DNA of 64,000 nt, taken from Alcanivorax sp. DG881 (GTDB taxonomy: Bacteria; Pseudomonadota; Gammaproteobacteria; Pseudomonadales; Alcanivoracaceae). Made by a program: the position numbers and the translations under genes. Under the pieces are notes generated by a model. The model was not told the origin of the DNA, did no database searches, and worked only from the letters and a program-made list of their open reading frames with translations. The DNA lies in NCBI RefSeq assembly GCF_000155615.1, contig NZ_DS989915.1, positions 409,415-473,414 of the forward strand, read 5' to 3'. Below, in pieces: positions 1 to 9,119 of the stretch. The stretch's first letter is position 1. Every line of letters starts with the position of its first letter.

Positions 1-396
1 GTAGTCCACGCTCAGTGTCATGCTAGCCAGGTTGACGCTGCTGCGCAGTACGCCGGGCTGCTGGCTGACGGTTTTTTCGATCAACCAGCTGCAGGCTGCA
101 CAGGTGAGTCCACCCAGCTGCAGTTTCAGGCGCTGGCCATCAGCAAGGCTGGTGAGATGAGGGTCGATTAACTCCGGCACAGAAAAAAGCGCGCAATCCA
201 GCGCCTGGCGCTGATCGTCTGGCTGTGGCGCGGCATCCTGGCGCATCAGGTAGTAATCATCCAGCCCCAGGCCATAAATGGTTTCTATGGCTGCGGCGCA
301 CCCCGGACAGCAGGCATCACGGGGGCCGTCAGGCGTTTGCGCGGGGAAGGCGCCCGTGGGGGCCGGGTTACTGCAATGCCAGCAGGCAGCGGTCAT
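1..396 (-). CDS. ccoI: CcoI/FixI copper-transporting P-type ATPase, N-terminal part (cut by window edge)
   Basis: Only the first 132 residues are inside the window; the frame runs open to base 1. The N-terminus has a Cys-rich metal-binding stretch (C5, C8, C29, C30, C33) of the kind found in CcoI-type ATPases, then a heavy-metal-associated domain with GGLTCAACSWLIE (C99xxC102). In this family the protein exports copper to the periplasm for assembly of the CuB centre of cbb3 oxidase. The ATG overlaps the ccoH stop as ATGA, so the two are translationally coupled. It is the distal visible gene of the ccoNOQPGHI operon. The ATPase core and any following ccoS lie outside. The family call is firm despite truncation because of the motif and context. 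Confidence 0.9.
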   Translation of the reverse strand, partial: MTAACWHCSNPAPTGAFPAQTPDGPRDACCPGCAAAIETIYGLGLDDYYLMRQDAAPQPDDQRQALDCALFSVPELIDPHLTSLADGQRLKLQLGGLTCAACSWLIEKTVSQQPGVLRSSVNLASMTLSVDY

Positions 397-911
397 GGTG
401 CGGCGGTTTTCCCCAATGTCAGGTTATCGCCTTGCGCCATGACGGTCTGATACAGACGCCAGTGATCACCAGAGGCGGTCACCGTAGCGGCACGGCGACC
501 ATCATGGGGGAGGGTGCCATCACTGCGGTATAGCGCGCCTTCAATATGCTCCAGGGCAAGGGTGACATCCCGTTCCGGGAGAGTGGGGTGGCGCAGCGAT
601 ACGTTCAGGGTGTCGGGCATGGGAATGCCCGCCTCGCTACTAAGGCGCGCCTGAATGCCGGCACCCACCTGGGCCAGTTCAAGGCGAATACCCAGGCGCG
701 CCGCAAGACGCTCCTGCTCCACGGAGCGGTTGATGGCTCGCCCCTCCTTGTACCATTCGTCTACCACGGGTGTGTCGGCATTCACGATGGCGATATACAG
801 CAGTGTCAGGCCGCCGACCACCGAGGTGGCTGGCAGCAGGATCGCCAGCCACAGGAAAGGATAGCGGTACCAGGGAAGCTCATCGCCCTGGGGCAATGAA
901 TCGGGATTCAT
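393..911 (-). CDS. ccoH: CcoH/FixH family cbb3 oxidase assembly protein
   Basis: The product has 172 residues. One hydrophobic segment lies at about residues 18-44, followed by a periplasmic beta-rich domain, the usual FixH layout. FixH proteins act with CcoI in copper delivery and stable assembly of cbb3 oxidase. I chose the ATG at 911 because GGAG lies 7 nt upstream; an in-frame ATG at 935 would add 8 residues with a poorer ribosome site. The gene starts inside the 3' end of ccoG (32 bp overlap) and ends in an ATGA overlap with ccoI, so it is part of the same transcript. Confidence 0.9.
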   Translation of the reverse strand: MNPDSLPQGDELPWYRYPFLWLAILLPATSVVGGLTLLYIAIVNADTPVVDEWYKEGRAINRSVEQERLAARLGIRLELAQVGAGIQARLSSEAGIPMPDTLNVSLRHPTLPERDVTLALEHIEGALYRSDGTLPHDGRRAATVTASGDHWRLYQTVMAQGDNLTLGKTAAP

Positions 912-2292
912 GGCGTTTCTCCAGGTCAGGATCATCCAGTGCCGTTACCGTAAACCAGATCGGCGCGGATTCCATTTCCACCTCATAAGGGTCATAGCTC
1001 ACGGTCACCGGCAAAGACAGTTTCTTGCCGCCTTCGAGGGTGAATTCAGTGCGGTTCTTCATACGCAGGCCATCCGGGCCCTTCATGGTAAGCACGTACC
1101 GGTGGCTGTACTGGCCCTTGTTCTGGATCTCCAGCCGATAGATGTTTTCCACTTCGCCACTGCTGGCGGTGCGGTAGAGCTGGTTTCGATCGCGAATCAC
1201 ATCAACTTGCAAGGGCACCCGGCTGTACAGGGTGCCCATGAACAGGCTGCCCATGATGATCAGGATGGCCCCATAGCCGATAAGTCGGGGGCGCAGGATG
1301 CGCGACTTCAAGCCTTCCAGGGCGTTTTCGGTGGTGTAACGAATCAGCCCGGGCGGCTTGCCGATGTGATCCATGACGTCGTCACAGGCATCCACGCAGG
1401 CCGCACAGGTAATGCATTCATACTGCAGCCCATCACGGATATCGATGCCGGTGGGGCAAACCTGAACGCACATGCCGCAGTCGATGCAGTCGCCTTTTTC
1501 CACCACCGTATCTTCCTGTTGGCGTTTTTTGGCGCCACGGCCACGGGGTTCGCCGCGTTGTTCGTCGTAAGACACGATCAGGGTGTCGCGGTCGAACATG
1601 ACGCTCTGAAAACGGGCGTAGGGGCACATGTACAGGCATACCTGTTCGCGCATAAACCCGGCGTTGCCGTAGGTGGCCACGGTAAAAAAGCCCACCCAGA
1701 ACAGCTCCCAGCCACCCCAGCCGAAGCTGAGCAAGCGGGTGGTCAAATCTGTAATCGGTGAGAAGTAGCCGACAAAGGTAATGCCGGTAAGCAAGGCCAG
1801 CATCAGCCAGAGCACATGCTTGCTGCCGCGGCGCATGATCTTGGTTGGTGTCCAGGGCGCCTGGTCCATCTTGATGCGGCTGTGGCGATCACCTTCACAC
1901 CAGAACTCGATCCACTGAAAGAAACGGGTCCAGGTGGTCTGCGGGCAGACGTAGCCACAATAAACGCGGCCCGCCAGTACCGTGACAAAGAACAGGGCAA
2001 ACGCGGCCAGGATCAGGATCCAGGACAGCAACAGAAAATCCTGGGGCCAGAAGCTGGCACCAAAAATACGGAACTGGCGGCCCGGCAAATCAAACAGCAC
2101 CGCCTGCTGGCCGTCCCAACGCACCCAGGGCAGGATCATGTAAAGGCCCATGGTCGCCAGAATGGTGACGTCGCGGATAAACTGAAACCGCCCGGAAACG
2201 GATTTGACCTGAATGCGCTCGCGCTTGCTGTAGAGGCTCACGCTGCCGCCATCGGTGGCATCCGTGACCTTGATGCGCTTGGGGTCCGACAT
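880..2292 (-). CDS. ccoG: CcoG/FixG/RdxA membrane ferredoxin-like cbb3 oxidase accessory protein
   Basis: The 470-residue protein has several N-terminal membrane segments, a NapH-type CGYVCPQTTW motif, and at about residues 265-305 two ferredoxin clusters (CIDCGMCVQVCP and CITCAACVDACD) able to hold two [4Fe-4S] centres. The C-terminal part is the periplasmic immunoglobulin-like FixG domain. In this family the protein is a cupric reductase that supports copper insertion into cbb3 oxidase. The ATG at 2292 has GGAGAG 5-10 nt upstream; a start at 2310 is possible but worse. It lies 100 bp downstream of ccoP and overlaps ccoH. Confidence 0.95.
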   Translation of the reverse strand: MSDPKRIKVTDATDGGSVSLYSKRERIQVKSVSGRFQFIRDVTILATMGLYMILPWVRWDGQQAVLFDLPGRQFRIFGASFWPQDFLLLSWILILAAFALFFVTVLAGRVYCGYVCPQTTWTRFFQWIEFWCEGDRHSRIKMDQAPWTPTKIMRRGSKHVLWLMLALLTGITFVGYFSPITDLTTRLLSFGWGGWELFWVGFFTVATYGNAGFMREQVCLYMCPYARFQSVMFDRDTLIVSYDEQRGEPRGRGAKKRQQEDTVVEKGDCIDCGMCVQVCPTGIDIRDGLQYECITCAACVDACDDVMDHIGKPPGLIRYTTENALEGLKSRILRPRLIGYGAILIIMGSLFMGTLYSRVPLQVDVIRDRNQLYRTASSGEVENIYRLEIQNKGQYSHRYVLTMKGPDGLRMKNRTEFTLEGGKKLSLPVTVSYDPYEVEMESAPIWFTVTALDDPDLEKRHESRFIAPGR

Positions 2293-2392
2293 ACTTCTCT
2301 CCGCTAACACCTTTGCGCCGCCGGTATCCCTTCACTGCTATGAATGATGGGCGGCGGCACCTTGCCTGGCGAAACCTGGGCTGACCCGCGGA

Positions 2393-3310
2393 TTACTCCG
2401 CGGTGTCAGCGTTCCGGGACAGGCTGTACACATAGGCTGCGATTACATGAATGCGCTCTTTGCTGAGCAGGTTTTCATGGGGCGGCATGTGGCCCGAGCG
2501 GCCGTGGCGAATGGTGTATTCGATATCTTCCACGCGGGGGCCGTAAAGCCAGGTGGTATCGGTGAGATCGGGCGCCCCCATCATGATATTCCCCTTGGCG
2601 TCCTGCCCGTGACAGGCTGCGCACATGGCAAACTTGGGTTTGGCCCGCTCAATCGCTGCGGCTTTCTGGCTGTCCTTGGCCAGGTCCGGGCGGCTCAGGC
2701 TTTGCACATACAGCGCCATGTCCCGTACGGCTTCGTCGGTGTTGCCGATGGCAGCGGCCATGGGCGGCATGGCTGCCTTGCGCCCCTTGGTGATGCTGGT
2801 AACAATCTGGTCCGGCTCGCCACCGTACAGCCAGTCGTCATCCGCCAGATTCGGGTAGCCTTTGGCACCACGGGCATCGGAGCCATGACAAATGGCGCAG
2901 TTGTTCGCGAACAGCCGGCCGCCTACTGCCAACGCTTCCGGGTATTCCACCAGCTCCTCGATGGCCACCTGCCCATATTGCTCGAACAGCGGGCCGGTGC
3001 TTTTTTCCATCACGGCCACTTCTTTCTGGTACTGGTTGTCACTGGTCCAGCCCAGCACCCCGTCGAACTTCCCGAAGCCCGGGTACAGCACCAGATATAC
3101 CGCAGAGAAAATCAGTGTGCCGATAAACAGGAACAGCCACCAACGGGGCAGGGGAGCGTTGCGCTCCTGAATGCCGTCGAAGCTGTGGCCCGTGGTTTCC
3201 TTGGCGGCTTCCTCTGCAGAAATCTGGTTATTCCACAGCAGCAGGCCACCGCAACCCAGCAGGTTAATAACGACGATGACGATAATGAACCAACTCCAGA
3301 AGTCACTCAT
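2393..3310 (-). CDS. ccoP: cbb3 cytochrome c oxidase subunit III, dihaem CcoP
   Basis: 305 residues. Membrane segments lie at about residues 5-27 and 57-76, and the periplasmic part has two c-type haem sites, C138-A-I-C141-H142 and C230-A-A-C233-H234. CcoP carries electrons from soluble cytochromes to CcoO. I chose the ATG at 3310, which overlaps the ccoQ stop as ATGA and has GGGGGA upstream; the open frame extends further but that extension lies over ccoQ and is not coding. Two transmembrane helices before the dihaem domain is the common form of CcoP in pseudomonads and relatives. Confidence 0.97.
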   Translation of the reverse strand: MSDFWSWFIIVIVVINLLGCGGLLLWNNQISAEEAAKETTGHSFDGIQERNAPLPRWWLFLFIGTLIFSAVYLVLYPGFGKFDGVLGWTSDNQYQKEVAVMEKSTGPLFEQYGQVAIEELVEYPEALAVGGRLFANNCAICHGSDARGAKGYPNLADDDWLYGGEPDQIVTSITKGRKAAMPPMAAAIGNTDEAVRDMALYVQSLSRPDLAKDSQKAAAIERAKPKFAMCAACHGQDAKGNIMMGAPDLTDTTWLYGPRVEDIEYTIRHGRSGHMPPHENLLSKERIHVIAAYVYSLSRNADTAE

Positions 3311-3474
3311 TGCTCGTCCCCCTTGTGCAGATTCCCGGCTGTTCGCTCGTCCGCATCCAGCGCGATATAGCCGAGCTTTTCGTAATCCTTTTTGCGACTG
3401 GGGCGATACACCCACGCCGCCATGGCAACAAATGCCAGGAAGAACACCAGGGTAAACAGGGCGTGATAGCTCAT
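3307..3474 (-). CDS. ccoQ: cbb3 oxidase small subunit CcoQ
   Basis: A 55-residue protein with one N-terminal membrane helix (about residues 4-22, [19 protein letters not shown]) and a short charged tail containing [10 protein letters not shown]. This is the usual size and shape of CcoQ, which stabilises cbb3 oxidase. Both ends are ATGA overlaps: its ATG with the ccoO stop and its stop with the ccoP ATG. That fixes the start at 3474 although the frame is open upstream. Confidence 0.93.
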   Translation of the reverse strand: MSYHALFTLVFFLAFVAMAAWVYRPSRKKDYEKLGYIALDADERTAGNLHKGDEQ

Positions 3475-4106
3475 TGCACAGCCTCCTTGCGTTCCTGACC
3501 CAGTGACAGCAGGTAGGCCACCAGTGCATCTTCTTCGGTGGCGTTGGCCCACTCACCGTTGACCTTGCTCATCTGCTCGGCGATGTCTTCATCGGTATAG
3601 GGAACACCAAAGGCATTCTTGAATACCAACAGTTTGCGCTCGGTCAGATCCCAATCCACCGGGGTTTCCTGCAGCCAGGGATAGGCGGGCATATTGGATT
3701 CGGGCACCACCTGGCGAGGATCGCGCAGGTGCTCGCGGTGCCATTGCTCGGTGATCGGGCGCAGGCCCACCCGGGCCAGATCTGGCCCGGTGCGCTTGGA
3801 GCCCCACAGGAAGGGATGCTCCCACACATCTTCGCCGGCTACGGAATACACCCCGAAACGTTCCGTTTCCGCGCGCAGCGGCCGCACCATCTGGGTGTGG
3901 CATACATGGCAACCTTCGCGGATATAAATATCCCGGCCTTCCATCTCCAGCGCGGTGTAGGGTTCCAGGGTTTCCAGCGGCTCGGTGGTCGCTTTCTGCC
4001 AGAACAGCGGCACGATTTCTGCGAGCCCGCCGAAACTGACGGCGATCAGTGTCAGCACAATCATGAGGCCGACATTCTTTTCTACTACTTCATGAGCGTT
4101 AGACAT
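3471..4106 (-). CDS. ccoO: cbb3 cytochrome c oxidase subunit II, monohaem CcoO
   Basis: 211 residues with one N-terminal membrane anchor (about residues 13-35) and a single haem-binding site C66-H-V-C69-H70 followed by TQMVRPL, the CcoO signature. The subunit passes electrons between CcoP and the binuclear centre in CcoN. GAGGAG lies about 6 nt before the ATG at 4106. The gene is 10 bp downstream of ccoN and overlaps ccoQ. Confidence 0.97.
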   Translation of the reverse strand: MSNAHEVVEKNVGLMIVLTLIAVSFGGLAEIVPLFWQKATTEPLETLEPYTALEMEGRDIYIREGCHVCHTQMVRPLRAETERFGVYSVAGEDVWEHPFLWGSKRTGPDLARVGLRPITEQWHREHLRDPRQVVPESNMPAYPWLQETPVDWDLTERKLLVFKNAFGVPYTDEDIAEQMSKVNGEWANATEEDALVAYLLSLGQERKEAVQ

Positions 4107-4116
4107 GTCGTTCTCC

Positions 4117-5547
4117 TCAGTCAGCCTGCTGCACGTTGTCTTCACCGTGGCAGTCGCGTTCGGCACGGACGGTTTTATAGACATTGACGGCCATCAGGAT
4201 CATGCCGCTCAGGAAGATAATCCCGCCCAGCAAACGAATGATGTAGAACGGGTGCCGCTCGACCAGCTCCTGCACGAAGTTGTAGGTGAGGGTGCCATCG
4301 GTGTTCACCGCGCGCCACATGAGCCCCTGCATAATGCCGGACACCCACATGGAGGCGATGTAGAGAACCGTACCAATGGTGCTGAGCCAGAAGTGGGTGT
4401 TGATCCAGGAAATGGAGTACATCTGCTTGCGCTCGAACAGGCGCGGCACCATCACATAGGTCGCCCCGATGGTGATCATGGCAACCCAACCCAGGGCACC
4501 GGCGTGTACGTGGCCGATGGTCCAGTCGGTGTTGTGGCTGAGTGCATTCACCGTCTTGATAGCCATCATCGGGCCTTCGAACGTGCTCATGCCATAGAAA
4601 GACAACGCCACAATCATAAAGCGGATGATCGGGTCGGTGCGCAGCTTATGCCAGGCCCCGGAAAGGGTCATCATGCCGTTGATCATGCCGCCCCAGCTGG
4701 GGGCCAGCAGCACGATGGAGAACACCATGCCCAGGGATTGAGCCCAGTCGGGCAGGGAGGAGTAGTGCAGGTGGTGCGGCCCTGCCCACATGTAAACCGC
4801 GATCAACGCCCAGAAGTGCACAATGGAAAGGCGGTAGGAATACACCGGCCGTTGGGCCTGAACGGGCACGTAGTAGTACATCATGCCGAGGAAGCCGGCA
4901 GTCAGGAAAAAGCCCACCGCGTTATGGCCGTACCACCACTGCACCATGGCATCGATGGCGCCGCTATAGGCGGAATAGGACTTCATCAGGGAAACCGGTA
5001 CCGCCAGGTTGTTCACCACATGCAGCAACGCGATGGCAATGATAAAGGCGCCGTAGAACCAGTTGGCCACATAAATGTGGGAGGTCCTGCGCTTGGCGAT
5101 GGTGGCAAAAAACACCGCAGCGTAGGCCAGCCAGACCAGCGTGATCAGGATGTCGATGGGCCATTCCAGCTCGGCGTATTCCTTGGTGGAGGTAAAGCCC
5201 ATGGGAAGCGTAATGGCAGCGGCAACAATCACCACCTGCCAGCCCCAGAAGCTGAATGCCGCCAGTTTGGGAAACGCCAGGACCGCGCTACAGGTGCGCT
5301 GAACCACATAGTAGGAGGTGCCCATGAGGGCTGAGCCGCCGAAGGCAAAAATGACCGCATTGGTGTGCAGGGGCCGCAAACGCCCGAAGCTCAACCAGGG
5401 GATATTGAAGTTCAGGGCAGGCCAGGCGAGCTGGGCGGCGATAAACACCCCCACAGCCATGCCAACGATCCCCCAAACCACAGACATAACTGTGAATTGC
5501 CGAACAACCTTGTAGTTGTAATCCGGCGAAGCAACAGCATTTTCCAT
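4117..5547 (-). CDS. ccoN: cbb3 cytochrome c oxidase catalytic subunit I, CcoN
   Basis: 476 residues, rich in membrane helices (the family has twelve). The haem and CuB histidines lie in the conserved segments [13 protein letters not shown] (H61), [25 protein letters not shown] and [13 protein letters not shown]. CcoN reduces O2 to water with high affinity at haem b3-CuB in the inner membrane. The ATG at 5547 has GGAAACGCAC upstream; the longer in-frame start at 5592 lies toward the promoter. It is the first gene of the operon, and a perfect FNR-type site is centred about 66 bp upstream of its start. Confidence 0.98.
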   Translation of the reverse strand: MENAVASPDYNYKVVRQFTVMSVVWGIVGMAVGVFIAAQLAWPALNFNIPWLSFGRLRPLHTNAVIFAFGGSALMGTSYYVVQRTCSAVLAFPKLAAFSFWGWQVVIVAAAITLPMGFTSTKEYAELEWPIDILITLVWLAYAAVFFATIAKRRTSHIYVANWFYGAFIIAIALLHVVNNLAVPVSLMKSYSAYSGAIDAMVQWWYGHNAVGFFLTAGFLGMMYYYVPVQAQRPVYSYRLSIVHFWALIAVYMWAGPHHLHYSSLPDWAQSLGMVFSIVLLAPSWGGMINGMMTLSGAWHKLRTDPIIRFMIVALSFYGMSTFEGPMMAIKTVNALSHNTDWTIGHVHAGALGWVAMITIGATYVMVPRLFERKQMYSISWINTHFWLSTIGTVLYIASMWVSGIMQGLMWRAVNTDGTLTYNFVQELVERHPFYIIRLLGGIIFLSGMILMAVNVYKTVRAERDCHGEDNVQQAD

Positions 5548-5606
5548 GTGCGTTTCCTTCCGATTTTTGTGCGAGCTGACTGTAACAGGCACAAACGCGG
5601 TCCTTT

Positions 5607-5620
5607 TTGATGCAGATCAA
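5607..5620. promoter_or_regulatory. FNR/Anr-type oxygen-responsive operator upstream of ccoN
   Basis: The sequence TTGAT-GCAG-ATCAA is a perfect match to the consensus TTGAT-N4-ATCAA. It is centred about 66 bp before the ccoN start, within the ordinary distance of an FNR site at -41.5 of a transcript with a 20-30 nt leader. FNR/Anr proteins activate cbb3 operons at low oxygen in many proteobacteria. The match is seen directly; the regulatory effect is inferred. Confidence 0.85.
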
Positions 5621-5708
5621 GTCGCGCTGACTGTTGCTCACGACTTAACCGGCAAGCCTGGGCGCCCGCACCCTCTACGGACAATCTCCGCAAATATCGT
5701 ACGGGAAT

Positions 5709-5748
5709 ATCGCTATACTATTTCGGACTAAGGGAAATAGCGATAGCG
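5709..5748. repeat. Imperfect inverted repeat between ccoN and the RND gene
   Basis: Arms ATCGCTATACTATTTC (5709-5724) and GAAATAGCGATAGCGA (5733-5748) are near-complementary around an 8-nt centre. No T-run follows on either side, so it is not a classical terminator. It sits upstream of the cco promoter and downstream of the RND gene, both read on the minus strand. It could be an operator or an mRNA-end hairpin. The rest of 5548-5862 holds the FNR box and nothing else I recognise. Confidence 0.4.
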
Positions 5749-5862
5749 ACATAACACTTCCAGGCAGGACATTTTGCCCCACCCCTTTTGTGTCTAAATG
5801 CACACTCTCTTTGTGGGCAATTTATGGGGTGAGGTCAACGGAAAGCGGGGATATTTTTGAAT

Positions 5863-8800
5863 CTACGCAGAAGAATTGCGGGACAGGCCAAAAATCAGCG
5901 CCGTCAGGCAAGCCAGGAAAGTAACGGTAACGATGGCGGTGCCGAGCAAGCCGAACAACACAATGGCTCCCACGCCGCGATACAGTTCGGTGCCTTCGCC
6001 AGGGATAAGCACCAGCGGGGCAAGGCCGCACACCGTGGTGATAGTGGTCATGGCAATGGGCCTCAGTCGCGATGCCACCGCGTCGCTGACCGCCTGCGCA
6101 GCAGCGCTACCGGCACGCATGTTCAGGGTGGCTTCGTGAACAATCAGGATCGGGTTGTTCACCACCGTACCCATCAGGATCAGGAAGCCCAGCATGGTAA
6201 TCATGTCGAAAGGCTGACTGATGCCGGCGGCATTCATCAGCGCGAGCCCCAGCAAACCGCTGGCAATCCCCAGCGGGATAGTGGTCATGATCAGCAGCGG
6301 GTAGCCCCAGTGTTTGAAAATGGCGACCAGCAGCAAATACACCAGCAGCAGGGCGACCACATAGTTACCGCTGAGCGATTGCTGTGTTGCCTGAAGCTGG
6401 TCGCTGGCGCCGGACAGGCTAATGCTGATGGTGTCCGGAATGACCCCGTTGTCACGCAGCTGCTGCACCATGTCCCGTACCTGGGCCACGCCGCTTTCCA
6501 GTGGCACAGAGCGGGGCGGAATGATATTCAGCGTCACCGTGCGGCGGCCATTAACCCGGCGGACCACACTGGTATCTACGGTTTCCTGAAGGTCAGCGAG
6601 AGAGGATAGCGGCACAGTGGCGCCAATAGGGGTATGCACCGGCAGGCCGGGCAGGGTGGTCAGCGACGGCGAGCTGCCAGTACGGTCGCTATAGGCGTAG
6701 ATATCCACCTTGTCGTCGCCGAGGAAGAACTCGTCCAGGAAGGCGCCATCGGTGAGTGCTGCCACGGTATACCCCAGATCCCGGGTGGAGAAACGCACCT
6801 CGGCCGCGCGGCTCCAGATGGGGCGGACTTCAATCAGTGGCTGGGCCAGCGACAGGCTGGCGGGCTGGGACTGGATGCGCGGATTGTCGAAGACAGTTTC
6901 CGCTTCCCGATACAGCGTTCTGGCCACATCATAAATCTCAGCCAGATCTTTACCCGCCACATCCAGCGTCACGCTGCGGGTGCCGCCATCGTTGCTGGAA
7001 ATGATCGAGCCGCGTGCAGCGAAGGCACGCATACCAGGGTATTGCCGGTAAACCTGGGTAATCCCGTCCATCATCGGTTCCATATGGGCCGGGTCCATGG
7101 GTTCAGCGATGATGCGAAGGTTCTCGGCGCTTACGCCCAGGTTCATGTATTTGAGTGGTGGCATGAACAGTTCGCCGCGATCATAGGCCTGCGGGTCCTG
7201 GCCTACCAACGGCAACAGTTCTGCTTCCACTTCGTCAGCAATCGCGGCCATGGTCTCCAGATTGTAGCCGGGCGGGGCGTTCATGCTGGCAAAGGTCTTG
7301 GGCTCTTCCCCCTCGGGCAGATATTCCGCTGGTGGCGTCAGGAAGACCACAATGGCGGTGGCAATTGCCAGCGTAATGCCCAAGGTGGCAAGCTGGCGCG
7401 GGCGGGTGGCCGATAACTGTGTGGCCCAGCGATTGATCGCTTTCATCCAGCGGCTATGTTCACCGTCATGATCCATCACGGCGGAGAAATCCAGCCGGGC
7501 GGAGAGGGTGGGGATGACCGTCATGGCCACCAGCATGGAGACCAGAATCGAAGCGGAAACGGCGATGGCAATATCGGAGTACAGTTGCCCGGCCTCTTCC
7601 TGAATAAACACCACCGGAAGAAATACCAGCACCGTGGTCATGGTGGAGGCAAACACCGCCGGCCAGACTTTCTGGATCCCGCTCACCGCTGAGCGAATTC
7701 GATCAAGCCCTTTGCGCCGTTCCATCTCGATGCTTTCCAGCACCACAATGGAGTTATCCAGGGTCATACCGATAGCGAAAGCAATGCCAGCCATGGAGAT
7801 GACATTGATGGTCCGCCCGGCCAGCAGCAGCCCCAGGAAGGCGGCAATGGTACAGATGGGAATACCAATGACGCCCACAGCGGTAATGCGTACTGAGCGC
7901 AAGAAAAGAAACATCACCAAGGTGGCAAATACCGCACCGATGCCCAGGTTGATCCACACGTTCGCCACCGAGGCTTCCACGTAACGCACGTCATCGGACA
8001 TTAGCGACATGTCCATGCCGGCCGGTTCCAGCACCTCCTTTTTAACCAGGTCGACCTGCTCGAGCATTCCCTGCTTGATGTCGATTACGTTGGAGCCGGT
8101 TTCCCGGCGGACTGCCAGCATGATCACCGGATTGCCGTTAAAGCGGGAGATCTGCCGCACGGGGAAATGATCCATGACCACGGTGGCCACATCCCGCAAG
8201 CGCACCAGTGAGTCGCCCTGGCGCTGCAAAATCAAATCGTTGAGATCATCCAGATTCTCGAAACGGCCCACGGTGCGAAGCAGGTAGCGCCGCTTGCCGC
8301 TATCCACTTCACCGCCGGACACATCCTGATTGCGTTCGCGCAGCGCATCGCGCACTCCAACCACCGTCAGTCCGAACTGGGCCAGGGCCTGAGCATCCAA
8401 CAGCACCTGAATCTGCCGTTCAGCGCCGCCACGCATTTCCACCATGGAGACGCCTTGCACGCTCTCCATGCGTGGGCGGACCTCGTCGTCAATAAAGTCA
8501 CGCATCATGTCCATGTCCAGGCCGCGGGGATTGCCGGCCTGCGGGTAGACACTGAAATACATGAAGGAATTGCTGGAGAACGAAGAGGAGAGAATCTGTG
8601 GCTGGTCCACCGTATCCGGGTAGGCGGGGACCTGGCTGAGCGCGTTGTTCACCCGGATCAACGCATCGGTAATATCTACGCCAAAGGGGAATTCCAGCTC
8701 GATTTCCGCTTCGCCGCTGTAGGCCGTAGCGGTTAGCCGTCGCAGATTGGGCAGGTTGCGCAGGTATTCTTCCTGCTCAATCAGAATTTCCTTTTCCACA

Positions 8801-8967
8801 TCCTGGGGCGTGGCGCCGGACCAGCGCGTCAGTACGCTGATGGTACGCACTTCCAGATCAGGAATCATTTGCACCGGGATGCGCAGCGCGGCAAGCACAC
8901 CGAGCAGGGTGATGATCAGGACGATCACCGTCATCAGGGTGCCGTTACGAACAATCCGTTCAAACAT
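5863..8967 (-). CDS. RND-family (HAE1-type) efflux transporter permease
   Basis: 1034 residues, the normal AcrB-family length. It has a membrane helix at about residues 10-29, a large periplasmic porter domain, a cluster of helices from about 335, a second porter domain and C-terminal helices ending near 1030. The TM4 proton-relay region reads AIGMTLDNSIVVLE, with one Asp (D404) where AcrB has a pair. Such pumps use proton force to expel drugs, metals or lipids with a periplasmic adaptor and an outer-membrane channel. The ATG overlaps by one base the final TGA of the adaptor reading frame. Substrate cannot be told from the sequence. No outer-membrane channel gene is adjacent. Confidence 0.93.
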   Translation of the reverse strand: MFERIVRNGTLMTVIVLIITLLGVLAALRIPVQMIPDLEVRTISVLTRWSGATPQDVEKEILIEQEEYLRNLPNLRRLTATAYSGEAEIELEFPFGVDITDALIRVNNALSQVPAYPDTVDQPQILSSSFSSNSFMYFSVYPQAGNPRGLDMDMMRDFIDDEVRPRMESVQGVSMVEMRGGAERQIQVLLDAQALAQFGLTVVGVRDALRERNQDVSGGEVDSGKRRYLLRTVGRFENLDDLNDLILQRQGDSLVRLRDVATVVMDHFPVRQISRFNGNPVIMLAVRRETGSNVIDIKQGMLEQVDLVKKEVLEPAGMDMSLMSDDVRYVEASVANVWINLGIGAVFATLVMFLFLRSVRITAVGVIGIPICTIAAFLGLLLAGRTINVISMAGIAFAIGMTLDNSIVVLESIEMERRKGLDRIRSAVSGIQKVWPAVFASTMTTVLVFLPVVFIQEEAGQLYSDIAIAVSASILVSMLVAMTVIPTLSARLDFSAVMDHDGEHSRWMKAINRWATQLSATRPRQLATLGITLAIATAIVVFLTPPAEYLPEGEEPKTFASMNAPPGYNLETMAAIADEVEAELLPLVGQDPQAYDRGELFMPPLKYMNLGVSAENLRIIAEPMDPAHMEPMMDGITQVYRQYPGMRAFAARGSIISSNDGGTRSVTLDVAGKDLAEIYDVARTLYREAETVFDNPRIQSQPASLSLAQPLIEVRPIWSRAAEVRFSTRDLGYTVAALTDGAFLDEFFLGDDKVDIYAYSDRTGSSPSLTTLPGLPVHTPIGATVPLSSLADLQETVDTSVVRRVNGRRTVTLNIIPPRSVPLESGVAQVRDMVQQLRDNGVIPDTISISLSGASDQLQATQQSLSGNYVVALLLVYLLLVAIFKHWGYPLLIMTTIPLGIASGLLGLALMNAAGISQPFDMITMLGFLILMGTVVNNPILIVHEATLNMRAGSAAAQAVSDAVASRLRPIAMTTITTVCGLAPLVLIPGEGTELYRGVGAIVLFGLLGTAIVTVTFLACLTALIFGLSRNSSA

Positions 8968-9119
8968 CAGCGGGTTACCTGGATCCGGTCGCCATCTCGC
9001 AAGCCCTCATTGCCACGGACCACCACCTTGTCCCCCTTGCGTAGCCCCTCCAGAACAATCACTGGATCCGATTGCCCGGGGCGCACCTTGATGGCGCGCC
9101 GACGTGCCACTAATTCATC
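8967..9119 (-). pseudogene. Detached C-terminal part of the adaptor reading frame, downstream of the in-frame TGA
   Basis: These 50 codons follow the TGA of the adaptor in the same frame and contain DPVIVLEGLRKGDKVVVRGN and LRDGDRIQV, typical of the membrane-proximal end of RND adaptors. The final TGA at 8967-8969 overlaps the permease ATG by one base, the coupling expected of an intact operon. With this piece the adaptor would be about 360 residues, a normal length. Confidence 0.75.

Noticed and set aside
4105..5334. A 409-residue open frame on the plus strand opposite ccoN
   Set aside because: It is the shadow of the conserved ccoN gene in a GC-rich genome: His- and Gly-rich, no recognisable domain and no ribosome site.
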